Source of the DNA: Macrostomum hystrix
Lineage: Eukaryota > Platyhelminthes > Macrostomidae
Length of the DNA stretch: 64,000 nucleotides
Assembly (NCBI GenBank): GCA_950097015.1
Contig: CATNEN010000033.1
Span: 5,115,001-5,179,000, forward strand
Reading direction: 5' to 3'
The notes beneath the pieces are model-generated. The model had not been told where the DNA came from and did not search any database. It was given only the letters and a program-made list of their open reading frames with translations. A program made the translations under genes and the position numbers. Of this stretch, positions 22,762 through 36,000 are shown one piece after another (position 1 is the stretch's first letter; each line of letters starts with the position of its first letter).

Positions 22762-22890
22762 CATTTTTCTCACTCCACCTCACTCCACCTCTCACTCCAC
22801 CTCACTCCACCTCTCACTCCACCTCGCACTACCTCTCACTCCACGTCTCACTACCTTTCACTCCACCTCTCACTCTGCCATACACTCCAC
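22762..22890. repeat. CACTCCACCT pyrimidine-rich repeat in intron 1
   Basis: Tandem CTCACTCCACCT-like units lie between accessory-gene exons 1 and 2. The reverse complement of the same motif occurs at 26830-26890. Confidence 0.85.
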
Positions 22891-22954
22891 CTGTCACTGA
22901 CATATATATGCGGCATATATCGTAAAAAAAGCAAAAATGTGCATTAGATCTCAC

Positions 22955-23137
22955 CTGGAGGACTTCAGCTGCGTAGACTCTGCCTGCATATTTGGCCGTG
23001 CAGCGCCACCTCTCTTCACTGTCCTTTAACAGTGACAATTCAGAAACTGTCCGATTTTTTAACTCACATTCACCTACATCACTCTCATTAGCTTCAATAA
23101 CCTGCCTGTCGGCTTCAAATACGACTAAAAACTTCAT
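22955..23137 (-). CDS. Accessory protein exon 1
   Basis: ATG at 23137, MKFLVVFEADRQVIEANESD, 61 codons to a good donor, GTGAGA, at 22954 after VYAAEVLQ, phase 0. The pattern (a short beta-rich domain with ERWRCTAKYAGRVYAAEVLQ) is common at the N-terminus of animal transposon proteins that end in BEN or DUF4806 domains. It is divergently arranged with the transposase, whose probable ATG is 394 bp away. Confidence 0.6.
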
Positions 23138-23530
23138 GTCTGCAGAATATTTGAGAATTGAGATTTGAGAAAATTTGAGAACGACAGGAGGTTAGGGGAG
23201 CGAAGATAAGCTAAAGCTTTACTTATATGTCAGATCAAACTGCACGGCCTAGACAGTGGGAAGGCTCGTCGCGCGCTCATTGGTTAGTTATGAAAAATCC
23301 TGTAAATCCACTATCCGCTAGCTACCGATTGTGCCATTGGTGCCGACTATGGAGAGTGGAGTCAGTTTGTTTTTGGAGGATCTTTGTAGTGTAGCTATTG
23401 AAAGTGCGTTGCAAGACTAAGAGCACGACTAAAACTATGACTAAGAGTTGACAAATATTACACTATTACATACTTTTACTATTACATATTAATTACTACA
23501 GACGTACAGACAGTAGTAAACATTTACAGC
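23138..23530. promoter_or_regulatory. Probable bidirectional promoter region between the two element genes
   Basis: A 393-bp gap between divergent start codons. No single core motif is decisive. The function is inferred from gene arrangement only. Confidence 0.4.
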
Positions 23531-25455
23531 ATGTCCTCTGCGTCTAGGAATATTAGGAGACTGACAAACAAGAGTTTGTTGGCCATGTTCAGAGAAGAAG
23601 CTGAGGGGCCCAGAAGTGTCCAGGTTGGAGGGCAGTCGGCAAGTCAAGGCGATGTGGAAAATGGAGACGGAAGAAGATTTTAGTAGGGTAGAATTCGACG
23701 AGTTTGAGCAGGAAACTCAAAGCGATGACGACATGGACAGCGAAGAGGATGAAGACAATCGGCCCTTGGAGGTAAGGCTACAGGCACTCCTTGTTTTGTT
23801 CTTTTCTACATACAACATTCCCCGTGACGCCATGGCTTTCCTACTTGCGGGTTTACGCGACATTGGTTTGCCTGTCACAAAATCTTACAAAACATTTGAA
23901 CGCCTGGCCAGAGAAAACTGTCCTACTGGTGACTTGGTGGCCATGGGAGACGGGCACTTTCGTTATATTTCTATTCTGGAGAATCTGCAGCAACTACTTT
24001 CGAAGAATTTGTTGACACTGCGACCAGAAAATTTGCTGCATGAAGGTTCAACCAAGTGTTACAAGTTCGACGCATTTCTAAACAGTGACGGACTTCCCCT
24101 CTATCGATCCAGTACGATTAGTCTATGGCCACTCCTAATGAAAATTAAATCCGCATTCGCTAAGCCTTTTCCAGTGGCTGTTTGGGCCGGCACTGGAAAG
24201 CCACCAGTACAGGAGTACCTGCAACAGTTTTGCCAAGAGGCAAAAAACTTTCTGTCTGGTCCAGTCAAAATCAGTGAGAAAATCAGCATCATGTTCTCCA
24301 CTATTTATTTTGTCTGCGACACCCCTGCCCGCAGTTTTTTAATGTGCACTCTGGGTCACACAAGCTACTTAGGATGCAGTTACTGTCGAGCTGTGGGCTT
24401 GCGTGCTGAAGGCAGAGTATCATTTTCCGTAACTGCTGGCCAGAATAGATGTGGGGAAGCGTACCGATCCCTAGTAGAGAACAACCAGAAAAAAGACGCC
24501 ACAGGAGCGGTCATCAAGTCACCACTGTTGGACCTGCCCAACATTGACTTCGTCAACAGTTTTCCTCTGGATTTTCAACATGCCGTTTGTCTGGGAGCAG
24601 TAAGGAAGTTAATGCACTTGTATTTTTGGAGAAGGAGGCTGCCGCTTTAGTCGCAGGAATATGAAGTCTTTGTCTGACATCATTGCCGGTATTGCCAGCT
24701 GGACTCCGTCTAATTTCCAGAGAAGACCTCGCCGCATAGATAAGTGTCTTAACCATTTTAAGGCGACAGAATTCAGACAAATTATTCTTTACATGGGACC
24801 AATAATTTTTAAGGGATATGTTAAGGAACAGTTTTACAAAAATTTTCTCCTACTGCACTTCGCCGTATACTGCTATTCCACGGAAAGGTATGCTAATCTA
24901 TGGGATTCAGCGAAAAGCTGCATCGAGGTATTCGTCGAACAGATGTCAAAGATATTTGGCCAAAAATCAATTAGCTACAACATTCATGCACTTCTTCACC
25001 TCGACCAGTTTGTTAGAAGGCTAGGTAACTTAAATAATTTTAGTACATTTCCATTCGAAAGCTATCTGGGAGCAATCAAGAGAAGGGTCAAAGTCACCAG
25101 GCATGTCGCCGCTCATTCAGTATGTCAAGTACTACAAGTACGAAATATGTACCTCAGCCAGCCAGCAGAAACAACTATAGAATTCAGCACGAAGAAGGGT
25201 GACAATTGCTGCTTCGTTGGGACGACATGCATTCATATTGATGAAGTTAAACCGGACGGCATGGTAAGTGGCAGAGTGCTCCAGGAATTCGACAATGTCT
25301 ACAACTATCCTTACGACTCTCTGGCACTTGGGATTGGAGTTTACCGCCTAACATCCGAAATCGCAACTGGCCGCCCAGGGCAAAAATGTTGGCTGCTTCC
25401 GAAAGCTCTTAGTAGACCGGCCCAAAATGACGACTTTTTTACGTCATTCCGCTAA
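23531..25455 (+). CDS. CACTA/EnSpm (TNP2-like) transposase, frameshifted
   Basis: The likely start is ATG 23531 (MSSASRNIRRLTNKSLLAMF). The frame changes near 23670-23680 into the long ORF (DFSRVEFDEFEQETQSDDDM). Conserved blocks follow: DIGLPVTKSYKTFERL; FDAFLNSDGLPLYRSS with the first catalytic Asp; YFVCDTPARSFLMCTLGH with the second Asp; GCSYCRAVG zinc-type cysteines; FPLDFQHAVCLGAVRKLMHL. A 5-T run (24623-24627) carries an apparent one-base frameshift. The second part (24661-25455) continues WTPSNFQRRPRRIDKCLNHF, EFRQIILYMGPIIFKG, YNIHALLHLDQFVRRLG and FSTFPFESYLGAIKRRVK with the presumptive Glu. The order and residues match animal EnSpm transposases. Two frame breaks mean this copy is inactive unless they are assembly errors. 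It is the only transposase in the 33-kb element. Confidence 0.8.
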
Positions 25456-25908
25456 CGGGACAGGAAAGCTAGCCTTGTTTATCCCCTTCTACGAGTGCCA
25501 CATGTTCATAAATTTTCTTATCTACTCTACACAACTCTAAACTTGGATTTGGGTTTAGCAAACAGGAAACTTTGCAAATTGTTCAGGACAGGTTTGCGCC
25601 CTTATCGACGTGAGGAGAGATACGGAGCAAATAGTGTGGGAACTTGAGCCCTAGGCAGAATCCACCCACCTATGTTGACAAAACGGCCGCCGATTTTCTG
25701 CTTCCCAAATTCGCTTGCAACTCAGACGAGCCGACCAGGGACCACAACAGACGGAGATAAGCTGAAGGGCGTTTGGTCTGGCGTGCAATAAGAAATAGGT
25801 TACTTTGTTTACCCTTGACTTTGACTTGACTTGCCTCTGGGGTGGGGCAAGGTAGCAACTTAAAATCCACTATTCTATGGAAATTCGAAGCAGATAAGAC
25901 AAGTGTCC

Positions 25909-25978
25909 CCTGACTAGCTGAGTTGGCAAATAACAGTTACAGGCCTGTAACTGTTATTTGCCAACTCAACTAGTCAGG
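25909..25978. repeat. 70-bp near-perfect palindrome
   Basis: Two 35-bp arms meet with no spacer at 25943/25944 (centre AGGCCT) and have one mismatch. They include GAGTTGGCAAATAACAGTTA. It lies ~450 bp after the transposase stop codon and could form a cruciform or RNA hairpin. Confidence 0.9.
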
Positions 25979-27030
25979 ATTTTTGCTATTTGTTACAGAC
26001 ATACATGTTACTGGACATAAAAAAATTATCCCGTTCACAGAACTGGGTGTATGTATACTCCATTTCTTTTGGCACCATCGCATCTTAAAATTGTACAAAA
26101 AGCACAAAAAAATTACAAATCGTTTGTCTTGGCTAAGCTGTATATATGAGACATACAATTTATCCTGTTCATACAATTGTGTCATGATAAACTCCCGCAT
26201 CATTACATCTGAAAAATAGACAGAAAAAACAATAAATTACTTTCCACATGCCCGCACACCTAGCACCTAGCACCGTAGCAAGTACCTGCACTGTTCTTTT
26301 CGACATTCTTTTTAAACCAATATTTTACATGCGATAGTGGCTTCGACTTGGTTCTTCAGCAGCAAGCATAATTAAATAAACAAGTGATATCACTTGGCCA
26401 TAATAAGCAAAGGAAATTATAAAAAACTAGTCTCGGGTAATCAACACCACTTCATAATTCCGAAATGTTCTCAAGAGCATAGGCTATATGCTTGCTGCTG
26501 CGGCAGGGAAGGGCCTCTTTCTCGGTTAACAAAAGACGCTGACGATCAAACCAAGAAAGGAAGCTGACTACTATTTAATTCCCTAAATTGCAGTCATGCC
26601 TCCGAGCCACGACGAGAAGGAATTGAAAAAAGTCTGGAAGCTATCAATGTCAAAAGGCCTAGCTTCCGAAAAAAGTACATTTTTAAACGAAAAACAAGTT
26701 ATTGTCAATATTTTTTAAATATAAAATATAATTTATGATTGAGCTGCTTGATGAGTTTTGTTTTTATACAAACATTTAAAAACACTTGGGAAAATCTAGG
26801 CTAGAATCTATTACATTCATTGTCAGCGCAGGTGGAGTGAGAGGTGGAGTGGGAGAAAGAGTGAGAGGAAGAGTGAAAGGTAGAGTGAAAGTTAGAGGTA
26901 GGTAAGTATAAAATATTAGTTATAAGTGAGCTGCTTGATTAGTTTTGTTTTTAAATAAACATTTGAAAACACATTTGGGGGAATCTAGGTTGAAAACTTG
27001 AACATGACACTCGAAGTCCAGTACGCAGAC
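25979..27030. other. AT-rich spacer with a ~90-bp direct repeat
   Basis: About 26713-26806 and 26903-26997 are diverged direct copies (shared GAGCTGCTTGAT, AGTTTTGTTTTTA, ACATTT.AAAACAC, AATCTAGG). Between them is a GAGGTGGAGTGAGAGG purine-rich stretch. No gene is recognised. Confidence 0.7.
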
Positions 27031-30000
27031 CTAATCCCCTCTCAGTTCCTCACCCTGATCCCCTCACAGTTCCTCACCTTAATTCCCTCTCTGTTCCTCA
27101 CCCTGATCCCCTCTCTGTTCCTCACCCTAATCCCCTCTCTGTTCCTCACCCTAATCCTCTCTCAGTTCCTCTCTCTGATCCCCTCTCAGTTCCTCACCCT
27201 AATCCCCTCTCAGTTCCTGACCCTAATCCCCTCTCTGTTCCTCTCTCTGATCCCCTCTGTTCCTCTCCCTGATCCCCTCTCTGTTCCTCACCCTAATCCT
27301 CTCTCAGTTCCTCACCCTGATCCCCTCTCAGTTCCTCACCCTGATTCCCTCTCTGTTCCTCACCCTGATCCCCTCTCTGTTCCTCACCCTAATCCTCTCT
27401 CAGTTCCTCACCCTGATCCTCTCTCAGTTCCTCACCCTGATCCCCTCTCAGTTCCTCACCTTAATTCCCTCTCTGTTCCTCACCCTGATCCCCTCTCAGT
27501 TCCTCACCCTGATCCCCTCTCTGTTCCTCACCCTAATCCTCTCTCAGTTCCTCACCCTGATCCCCTCACAGTTCCTCTCTCTGATCCCCTCTCAGTTCCT
27601 CACCCTAATCCCCTCTCTGTTCCTCACCCTGATCCCCTCTCAGTTCCTCACCCTAATCCCCTCTCTGTTCCTCACCCTGATCCCCTCTCAGTTCCTCACC
27701 CTAATCCCCTCTCTGTTCCTCACCCTAATCCTCTCTCAGTTCCTCACCCTGATCCCCTCTCAGTTCCTCACCTTAATTCCCTCTCTGTTCCTCACCCTGA
27801 TCCCCTCTCAGTTCCTGACCCTAATCCCCTCTCTGTTCCTCTGTCTGATCCCCTCTGTTCCTCACCCTGATCCCCTCTCAGTTCCTCACCTTAATCCCCT
27901 CTCTGTTCCTCACCCTGATCCCCTCTCAGTTCCTCACCTTAATTCCCTCTCTGTTCCTCACCCTGATCCTCTCTCAGTTCCTCACCCTGATCCCCTCTCA
28001 GTTCCTCACCTTAATTCCCTCTCTGTTCCTCACCCTGATCCCCTCTCTGTTCCTCACCCTGATCCCCTCTCTGTTCCTCTCCCTGATCCCCTCTCTGTTC
28101 CTCACCCTAATCCCCTCTAAGTTCCTCACCCTAATCCCCTCTCTGTTCCTCACCCTAATTCCCTCTCAGGTCCTCTCTCTGATCCCCTCTAAGTTCCTCA
28201 CCCTAATCCCCTCTCTGTTCCTCACCCTAATTCCCTCTCAGGTCCTCTCTCTGATCCCCTCTAAGTTCCTCACCCTAATCCCCTCTTTGTTCCTCACCCT
28301 AATCCCCTCTCTGTTCCTCTCTCTGATCCCCTCTCTGTTCCTCTCCCTGATCCCCTCTCTGTTCCTCTCTCTGATCCCCTCTCTGTTCCTCTCCCTGATC
28401 CCCTCTCTGTTCCTCTCTCTGATCCCCTCTCTGTTCCTCTCCCTGATCCCCTCTCTGTTCCTCTCTCTTATCCCCTCTCTGTTCCTCTCTCTGATCCCCT
28501 CTCTGTTCCTCTCCCTGATCCCCTCTCTGTTCCTCTCCCTGATCCCCTCTCAGTTCCTCTCCCTGATCCCCTCTCTGTTCCTCACCCTAATCCCCTCTCA
28601 GTTCATCACCCTGATCCCCTCACAGTTCCTCACCTTAATTCCCTCTCTGTTCCTCACCCTAATCCTCTCTCAGTTCCTCACCCTGATCCCCTCACAGTTC
28701 CTCTCTCTGATCCCCTCTCAGTTCCTCACCCTAATCCCCTCTCTGTTCCTCACCCTGATCCCCTCTCAGTTCCTCACCCTAATCCCCTCTCTGTTCCTCA
28801 CCCTGATCCCCTCTCAGTTCCTCACCCTAATCCCCTCTCTGTTCCTCACCCTAATCCTCTCTCAGTTCCTCACCCTGATCCCCTCTCAGTTCCTCACCTT
28901 AATTCCCTCTCTGTTCCTCACCCTGATCCCCTCTCAGTTCCTGACCCTAATCCCCTCTCTGTTCCTCTCTCTGATCCCCTCTGTTCCTCTCCCTGATCCC
29001 CTCTCTGTTCCTCACCCTAATCCCCTCTCTGTTCCTCACCCTAATCCTCTCTCAGTTCCTCACCCTGATCCCCTCTCAGTTCCTCACCTTAATTCCCTCT
29101 CTGTTCCTCACCCTGATCCCCTCTCAGTTCCTGACCCTAATCCCCTCTCTGTTCCTCTCTCTGATCCCCTCTGTTCCTCTCCCTGATCCCCTCTCTGTTC
29201 CTCACCCTAATCCCCTCTAAGTTCCTCACCCTGATCCCCTCTCAGTTCCTCACCTTAATTCCCTCTCTGTTCCTCACCCTGATCCCCTCTCAGTTCCTCA
29301 CCTTAATCCCCTCTCTGTTCCTCACCTTAATTCCCTCTCTGTTCCTCACCCTGATCCCCTCTCTGTTCCTCTCCCTGATCCCCTCTCTGTTCCTCACCCT
29401 AATCCCCTCTAAGTTCCTCACCCTGATCCCCTCTCAGTTCCTCACCTTAATTCCCTCTCTGTTCCTCACCCTGATCCCCTCTCAGTTCCTCACCTTAATC
29501 CCCTCTCTGTTCCTCACCCTAATCCTCTCTCAGTTCCTCACCCTGATCCCCTCTCAGTTCCTCACCTTAATTCCCTCTCTGTTCCTCACCCTGATCCCCT
29601 CTCTGTTCCTCACCCTGATCCCCTCTCTGTTCCTCTCCCTGATCCCCTCTCTGTTCCTCACCCTAATCCCCTCTAAGTTCCTCACCCTAATCCCCTCTCT
29701 GTTCCTCACCCTAATTCCCTCTCAGGTCCTCTCTCTGATCCCCTCTAAGTTCCTCACCCTAATCCCCTCTCTGTTCCTCACCCTAATTCCCTCTCAGGTC
29801 CTCTCTCTGATCCCGTCTCTGTTCCTCACCCTAATCCCCTCTCTGTTCCTCTCTCTGATCCCCTCTCTGTTCCTCTCCCTGATCCCCTCTCTGTTCCTCT
29901 CTCTGATCCCCTCTCTGTTCCTCTCCCTGATCCCCTCTCTGTTCCTCTCTCTGATCCCCTCTCTGTTCCTCTCCCTGATCCCCTCTCTGTTCCTCTCTCT

Positions 30001-33000
30001 GATCCCCTCTCTGTTCCTCTCTCTGATCCCCTCTCTGTTCCTCTCCCTGATCCCCTCTCTGTTCCTCTCCCTGATCCCCTCTCTGTTCCTCTCTCTGATC
30101 CCCTCTCAGTTCCTCTCCCTGATCCCCTCTCTGTTCCTCACCCTAATCCCCTCTCAGTTCATCACCCTGATCCCCTCACAGTTCCTCACCTTAATTCCCT
30201 CTCTGTTCCTCACCCTGATCCCCTCTCTGTTCCTCACCCTAATCCCCTCTCAGTTCCTGACCCTAATCCCCTCTCTGTTCCTCTCTCTGATCCCCTCTGT
30301 TCCTCTCCCTGATCCCCTCTCTGTTCCTCTCCCTGATCCCCTCTCTGTTCCTCACCCTAATCCCCTCTCAGTTCCTCTCTCTGATCCCCTCTCAGTTCCT
30401 CACCCTAATCCTCTCTCAGTTCCTCACCCTGATCCCCTCACAGTTCCTCTCCCTGATCCCCTCTCAGTTCCTCACCCTAATCCCCTCTCTGTTCCTCACC
30501 CTGATCCCCTCTCAGTTCCTCACCCTAATCCCCTCTGTGTTCCTCACCCTGATCCCCTCTCAGTTCCTCACCCTAATCCCCTCTCTGTTCCTCACCCTAA
30601 TCCTCTCTCAGTTCCTCACCCTGATCCCCTCTCAGTTCCTCACCTTAATTCCCTCTCTGTTCCTCACCCTGATCCCCTCTCAGTTCCTGACCCTAATCCC
30701 CTCTCTGTTCCTCTCTCTGATCCCCTCTGTTCCTCTCCATGATCCCCTCTCTGTTCCTCACCCTAATCCCCTCTCTGTTCCTCACCCTGATCCCCTCTCA
30801 GTTCCTCACCTTAATTCCCTCTCTGTTCCTCACCCTGATCCCCTCTCAGTTCCTCACCTTAATCCCCTCTCTGTTCCTCACCCTAATCCTCTCTCAGTTC
30901 CTCACCCTGATCCCCTCTCAGTTCCTCACCTTAATTCCCTCTCTGTTCCTCACCCTGATCCCCTCTCTGTTCCTCACCCTGATCCCCTCTCTGTTCCTCT
31001 CCCTGATCCCCTCTCTGTTCCTCACCCTAATCCCCTCTAAGTTCCTCACCCTAATCCCCTCTCTGTTCCTCACCCTAATTCCCTCTCAGGTCCTCTCTCT
31101 GATCCCCTCTAAGTTCCTCACCCTAATCCCCTCTCTGTTCCTCACCCTAATTCCCTCTCAGGTCCTCTCTCTGATCCCCTCTCTGTTCCTCTCTCTGATC
31201 CCCTCTCTGTTCCTCTCCCTGATCCCCTCTCTGTTCCTCTCCCTGATCCCCTCTCTGTTCCTCTCTCTGATCCCCTCTCAGTTCCTCTCCCTGATCCCCT
31301 CTCTGTTCCTCACCCTAATCCCCTCTCTGTTCCTCACCCTAATTCCCTCTCAGGTCCTCTCTCTGATCCCCTCTAAGTTCCTCACCCTAATCCCCTCTTT
31401 GTTCCTCACCCTAATCCCCTCTCTGTTCCTCTCTCTGATCCCCTCTCTGTTCCTCTCCCTGATCCCCTCTCTGTTCCTCTCTCTGATCCCCTCTCTGTTC
31501 CTCTCCCTGATCCCCTCTCTGTTCCTCTCTCTGATCCCCTCTCTGTTCCTCTCCCTGATCCCCTCTCTGTTCCTCTCTCTGATCCCCTCTCTGTTCCTCT
31601 CTCTGATCCCCTCTCTGTTCCTCTCCCTGATCCCCTCTCTGTTCCTCTCCCTGATCCCCTCTCTGTTCCTCTCTCTGATCCCCTCTCAGTTCCTCTCCCT
31701 GATCCCCTCTCTGTTCCTCACCCTAATCCCCTCTCAGTTCATCACCCTGATCCCCTCACAGTTCCTCACCTTAATTCCCTCTCTGTTCCTCACCCTGATC
31801 CCCTCTCTGTTCCTCACCTTAATCCCCTCTCAGTTCCTGACCCTAATCCCCTCTCTGTTCCTCTCTCTGATCCCCTCTGTTCCTCTCCCTGATCCCCTCT
31901 TTGTTCCTCTCCCTGATCCCCTCTCTGTTCCTCACCCTAATCCCCTCTCAGTTCCTCTCTCTGATCCCCTCTCAGTTCCTCACCCTAATCCTCTCTCAGT
32001 TCCTCACCCTGATCCCCTCACAGTTCCTCTCTCTGATCCCCTCTCAGTTCCTCACCCTAATCCCCTCTCTGTTCCTCACCCTGATCCCCTCTCAGTTCCT
32101 CACCCGAATCCCCTCTCTGTTCCTCACCCTGATCCCCTCTCAGTTCCTCACCCTAATCCCCTCTCTGTTCCTCACCCTAATCCTCTCTCAGTTCCTCACC
32201 CTGATCCCCTCTCAGTTCCTGACCCTAATCCCCTCTCTGTTCCTCTCTCTGATCCCCTCTGTTCCTCTCCCTGATCCCCTCTCTGTTCCTCACCCTAATC
32301 CCCTCTCTGTTCCTCACCCTGATCCCCTCTCAGTTCCTCACCTTAATTCCCTCTCTGTTCCTCACCCTGATCCCCTCTCAGTTCCTCACCTTAATCCCCT
32401 CTCTGTTCCTCACCCTAATCCTCTCTCAGTTCCTCACCCTGATCCCCTCTCAGTTCCTCACCTTAATTCCCTCTCTGTTCCTCACCCTGATCCCCTCTCT
32501 GTTCCTCACCCTGATCCCCTCTCTGTTCCTCTCCCTGATCCCCTCTCTGTTCCTCACCCTAATCCCCTCTAAGTTCCTCACCCTAATCCCCTCTCTGTTC
32601 CTCACCCTAATTCCCTCTCAGGTCCTCTCTCTGATCCCCTCTAAGTTCCTCACCCTAATCCCCTCTCTGTTCCTCACCCTAATTCCCTCTCAGGTCCTCT
32701 CTCTGATCCCCTCTAAGTTCCTCACCCTAATCCCCTCTTTGTTCCTCACCCTAATCCCCTCTCTGTTCCTCTCTCTGATCCCCTCTCTGTTCCTCTCCCT
32801 GATCCCCTCTCTGTTCCTCTCTCTGATCCCCTCTCTGTTCCTCTCCCTGATCCCCTCTCTGTTCCTATCTCTGATCCCCTCTCTGTTCCTCTCCCTGATC
32901 CCCTCTCTGTTCCTCTCCCTGATCCCCTCTCGGTTCCTCTCTCTGATCCCCTCTCTGTTCCTCTCCCTGATCCCCTCTCTGTTCCTCTCCCTGATCCCCT

Positions 33001-36000
33001 CTCTGTTTCTCTCTCTGATCCCCTCTCAGTTCCTCTCCCTGATCCCCTCTCTGTTCCTCACCCTAATCCCCTCTCAGTTCATCACCCTGATCCCCTCACA
33101 GTTCCTCACCTTAATTCCCTCTCTGTTCCTCTCCCTGATCCCCTCTCTGTTCCTCTCTCTGATCCCCTCTCTGTTCCTCTCCCTGATCCCCTCTCTGTTC
33201 CTCTCCCTGATCCCCTCTCGGTTCCTCTCTCTGATCCCCTCTCTGTTCCTCTCCCTGATCCCCTCTCTGTTCCTCTCCCTGATCCCCTCTCTGTTCCTCT
33301 CTCTGATCCCCTCTCAGTTCCTCTCCCTGATCCCCTCTCTGTTCCTCACCCTAATCCCCTCTCAGTTCATCACCCTGATCCCCTCACAGTTCCTCACCTT
33401 AATTCCCTCTCTGTTCCTCACCCTGATCCCCTCTCTGTTCCTCACCCTAATCCCCTCTCAGTTCCTGACCCTAATCCCCTCTCTGTTCCTCTCTCTGATC
33501 CCCTCTGTTCCTCTCCCTGATCCCCTCTCTGTTCCTCACCCTAATCCCCTCTCAGTTCCTCTCTCTGATCCCCTCTCAGTTCCTCACCCTAATCCTCTCT
33601 CAGTTCCTCACCCTGATCCCCTCACAGTTCCTCTCTCTGATCCCCTCTCAGTTCCTCACCCTAATCCCCTCTCTGTTCCTCACCCTGATCCCCTCTCAGT
33701 TCCTCACCCTAATCCCCTCTCTGTTCCTCACCCTGATCCCCTCTCAGTTCCTCACCCTAATCCCCTCTCTGTTCCTCACCCTAATCCTCTCTCAGTTCCT
33801 CACCCTGATCCCCTCTCAGTTCCTCACCTTAATTCCCTCTCTGTTCCTCACCCTGATCCCCTCTCAGTTCCTGACCCTAATCCCTTCTCTGTTCTTCTCT
33901 CTGATCCCCTCTGTTCCTCTCCCTGATCCCCTCTCTGTTCCTCACCCTAATCCTCTCTCAGTTCCTCACCCTGATCCCCTCTCAGTTCCTCACCTTAATC
34001 CCCTCTCTGTTCCTCACCCTAATCCTCTCTCAGTTCCTCACCCTGATCCCCTCTCAGTTCCTCACCTTAATTCCCTCTCTGTTCCTCACCCTGATCCCCT
34101 CTCTGTTTCTCACCCTGATCCCCTCTCTGTTCCTCTCCCTGATCCCCTCTCTGTTCCTCACCCTAATCCCCTCTAAGTTCCTCACCCTAATCCCCTCTCT
34201 GTTCCTCACCCTAATTCCCTCTCAGGTCCTCTCTCTGATCCCCTCTAAGTTCCTCACCCTAATCCCCTCTCTGTTCCTCACCCTAATTCCCTCTCAGGTC
34301 CTCTCTCTGATCCCCTCTAAGTTCCTCACCCTAATCCCCTCTTTGTTCCTCACCCTAATCCCCTCTCTGTTCCTCTCTCTGATCCCCTCTCTGTTCCTCT
34401 CCCTGATCCCCTCTCTGTTCCTCTCTCTGATCCCCTCTCTGTTTCTCTCCCTGATCCCCTCTCTGTTCCTCTCTCTGATCCCCTCTCTGTTCCTCTCCCT
34501 GATCCCCTCTCTGATCCTCTCTCTGATCCCCTCTCTGTTCCTCTCTCTGATCCCCTCTCTGTTCCTCTCCCTGATCCCCTCTCTGTTCCTCTCCCTGATC
34601 CCCTCTCTGTTCCTCTCTCTGATCCCCTCTCAGTTCCTCTCCCTGATCCCCTCTCTGTTCCTCACCCTAATCCCCTCTCAGTTCATCACCCTGATCCCCT
34701 CACAGTTCCTCACCTTAATTCCCTCTCTGTTCCTCACCCTGATCCCCTCTCTGTTCCTCACCCTAATCCCCTCTCTGTTCCTCTCTCTGATCCCCTCTGT
34801 TCCTCTCCCTGATCCCCTCTCTGTTCCTCTCCCTGATCCCCTCTCTGTTCCTCACCCTAATCCCCTCTCAGTTCCTCTCTCTGATCCCCTCTCAGTTCCT
34901 CACCCTAATCCTCTCTCAGTTCCTCACCCTGATCCCCTCACAGTTCCTCTCTCTGATCCCCTCTCAGTTCCTCACCCTAATCCCCTCTCTGTTCCTCACC
35001 CTGATCCCCTCTCAGTTCCTCACCCTAATCCCCTCTCTGTTCCTCACCCTGATCCCCTCTCAGTTCCTCACCCTAATCCCCTCTCTGTTCCTCACCCTAA
35101 TCCTCTCTCAGTTCCTCACCCTGATCCCCTCTCAGTTCCTCACCTTAATTCCCTCTCTGTTCCTCACCCTGATCCCCTCTCAGTTCCTGACCCTAATCCC
35201 CTCTCTGTTCCTCTCTCTGATCCCCTCTGTTCCTCTCCCTGATCCCCTCTCTTTTCCTCACCCTAATCCCCTCTCTGTTCCTCACCCTGATCCCCTCTCA
35301 GTTCCTCACCTTAATTCCCTCTCTGTTCCTCACCCTGATCCCCTCTCAGTTCCTCACCTTAATCCCCTCTCTGTTCCTCACCCTAATCCTCTCTCAGTTC
35401 CTCACCCTGATCCCCTCTCAGTTCCTCACCTTAATTCCCTCTCTGTTTCTCACCCTGATCCCCTCTCTGTTCCTCACCCTGATCCCCTCTCTGTTCCTCT
35501 CCCTGATCCCCTCTCTGTTCCTCTCCCTGATCCCCTCTCGGTTCCTCTCTCTGATCCCCTCTCTGTTCCTCTCCCTGATCCCCTCTCTGTTCCTCTCCCT
35601 GATCCCCTCTCTGTTCCTCTCTCTGATCCCCTCTCAGTTCCTCTCCCTGATCCCCTCTCTGTTCCTCACCCTAATCCCCTCTCAGTTCATCACCCTGATC
35701 CCCTCACAGTTCCTCACCTTAATTCCCTCTCTGTTCCTCACCCTGATCCCCTCTCTGTTCCTCACCCTAATCCCCTCTCAGTTCCTGACACTAATCCCCT
35801 CTCTGTTCCTCTCTCTGATCCCCTCTGTTCCTCTCCCTGATCCCCTCTCTGTTCCTCTCCCTGATCCCCTCTCTGTTCCTCACCCTAATCCCCTCTCAGT
35901 TCCTCTCTCTGATCCCCTCTCAGTTCCTCACCCTAATCCTCTCTCAGTTCCTCACCCTGATCCCCTCTCAGTTCCTCACCTTAATCCCCTCTCTGTTCCT

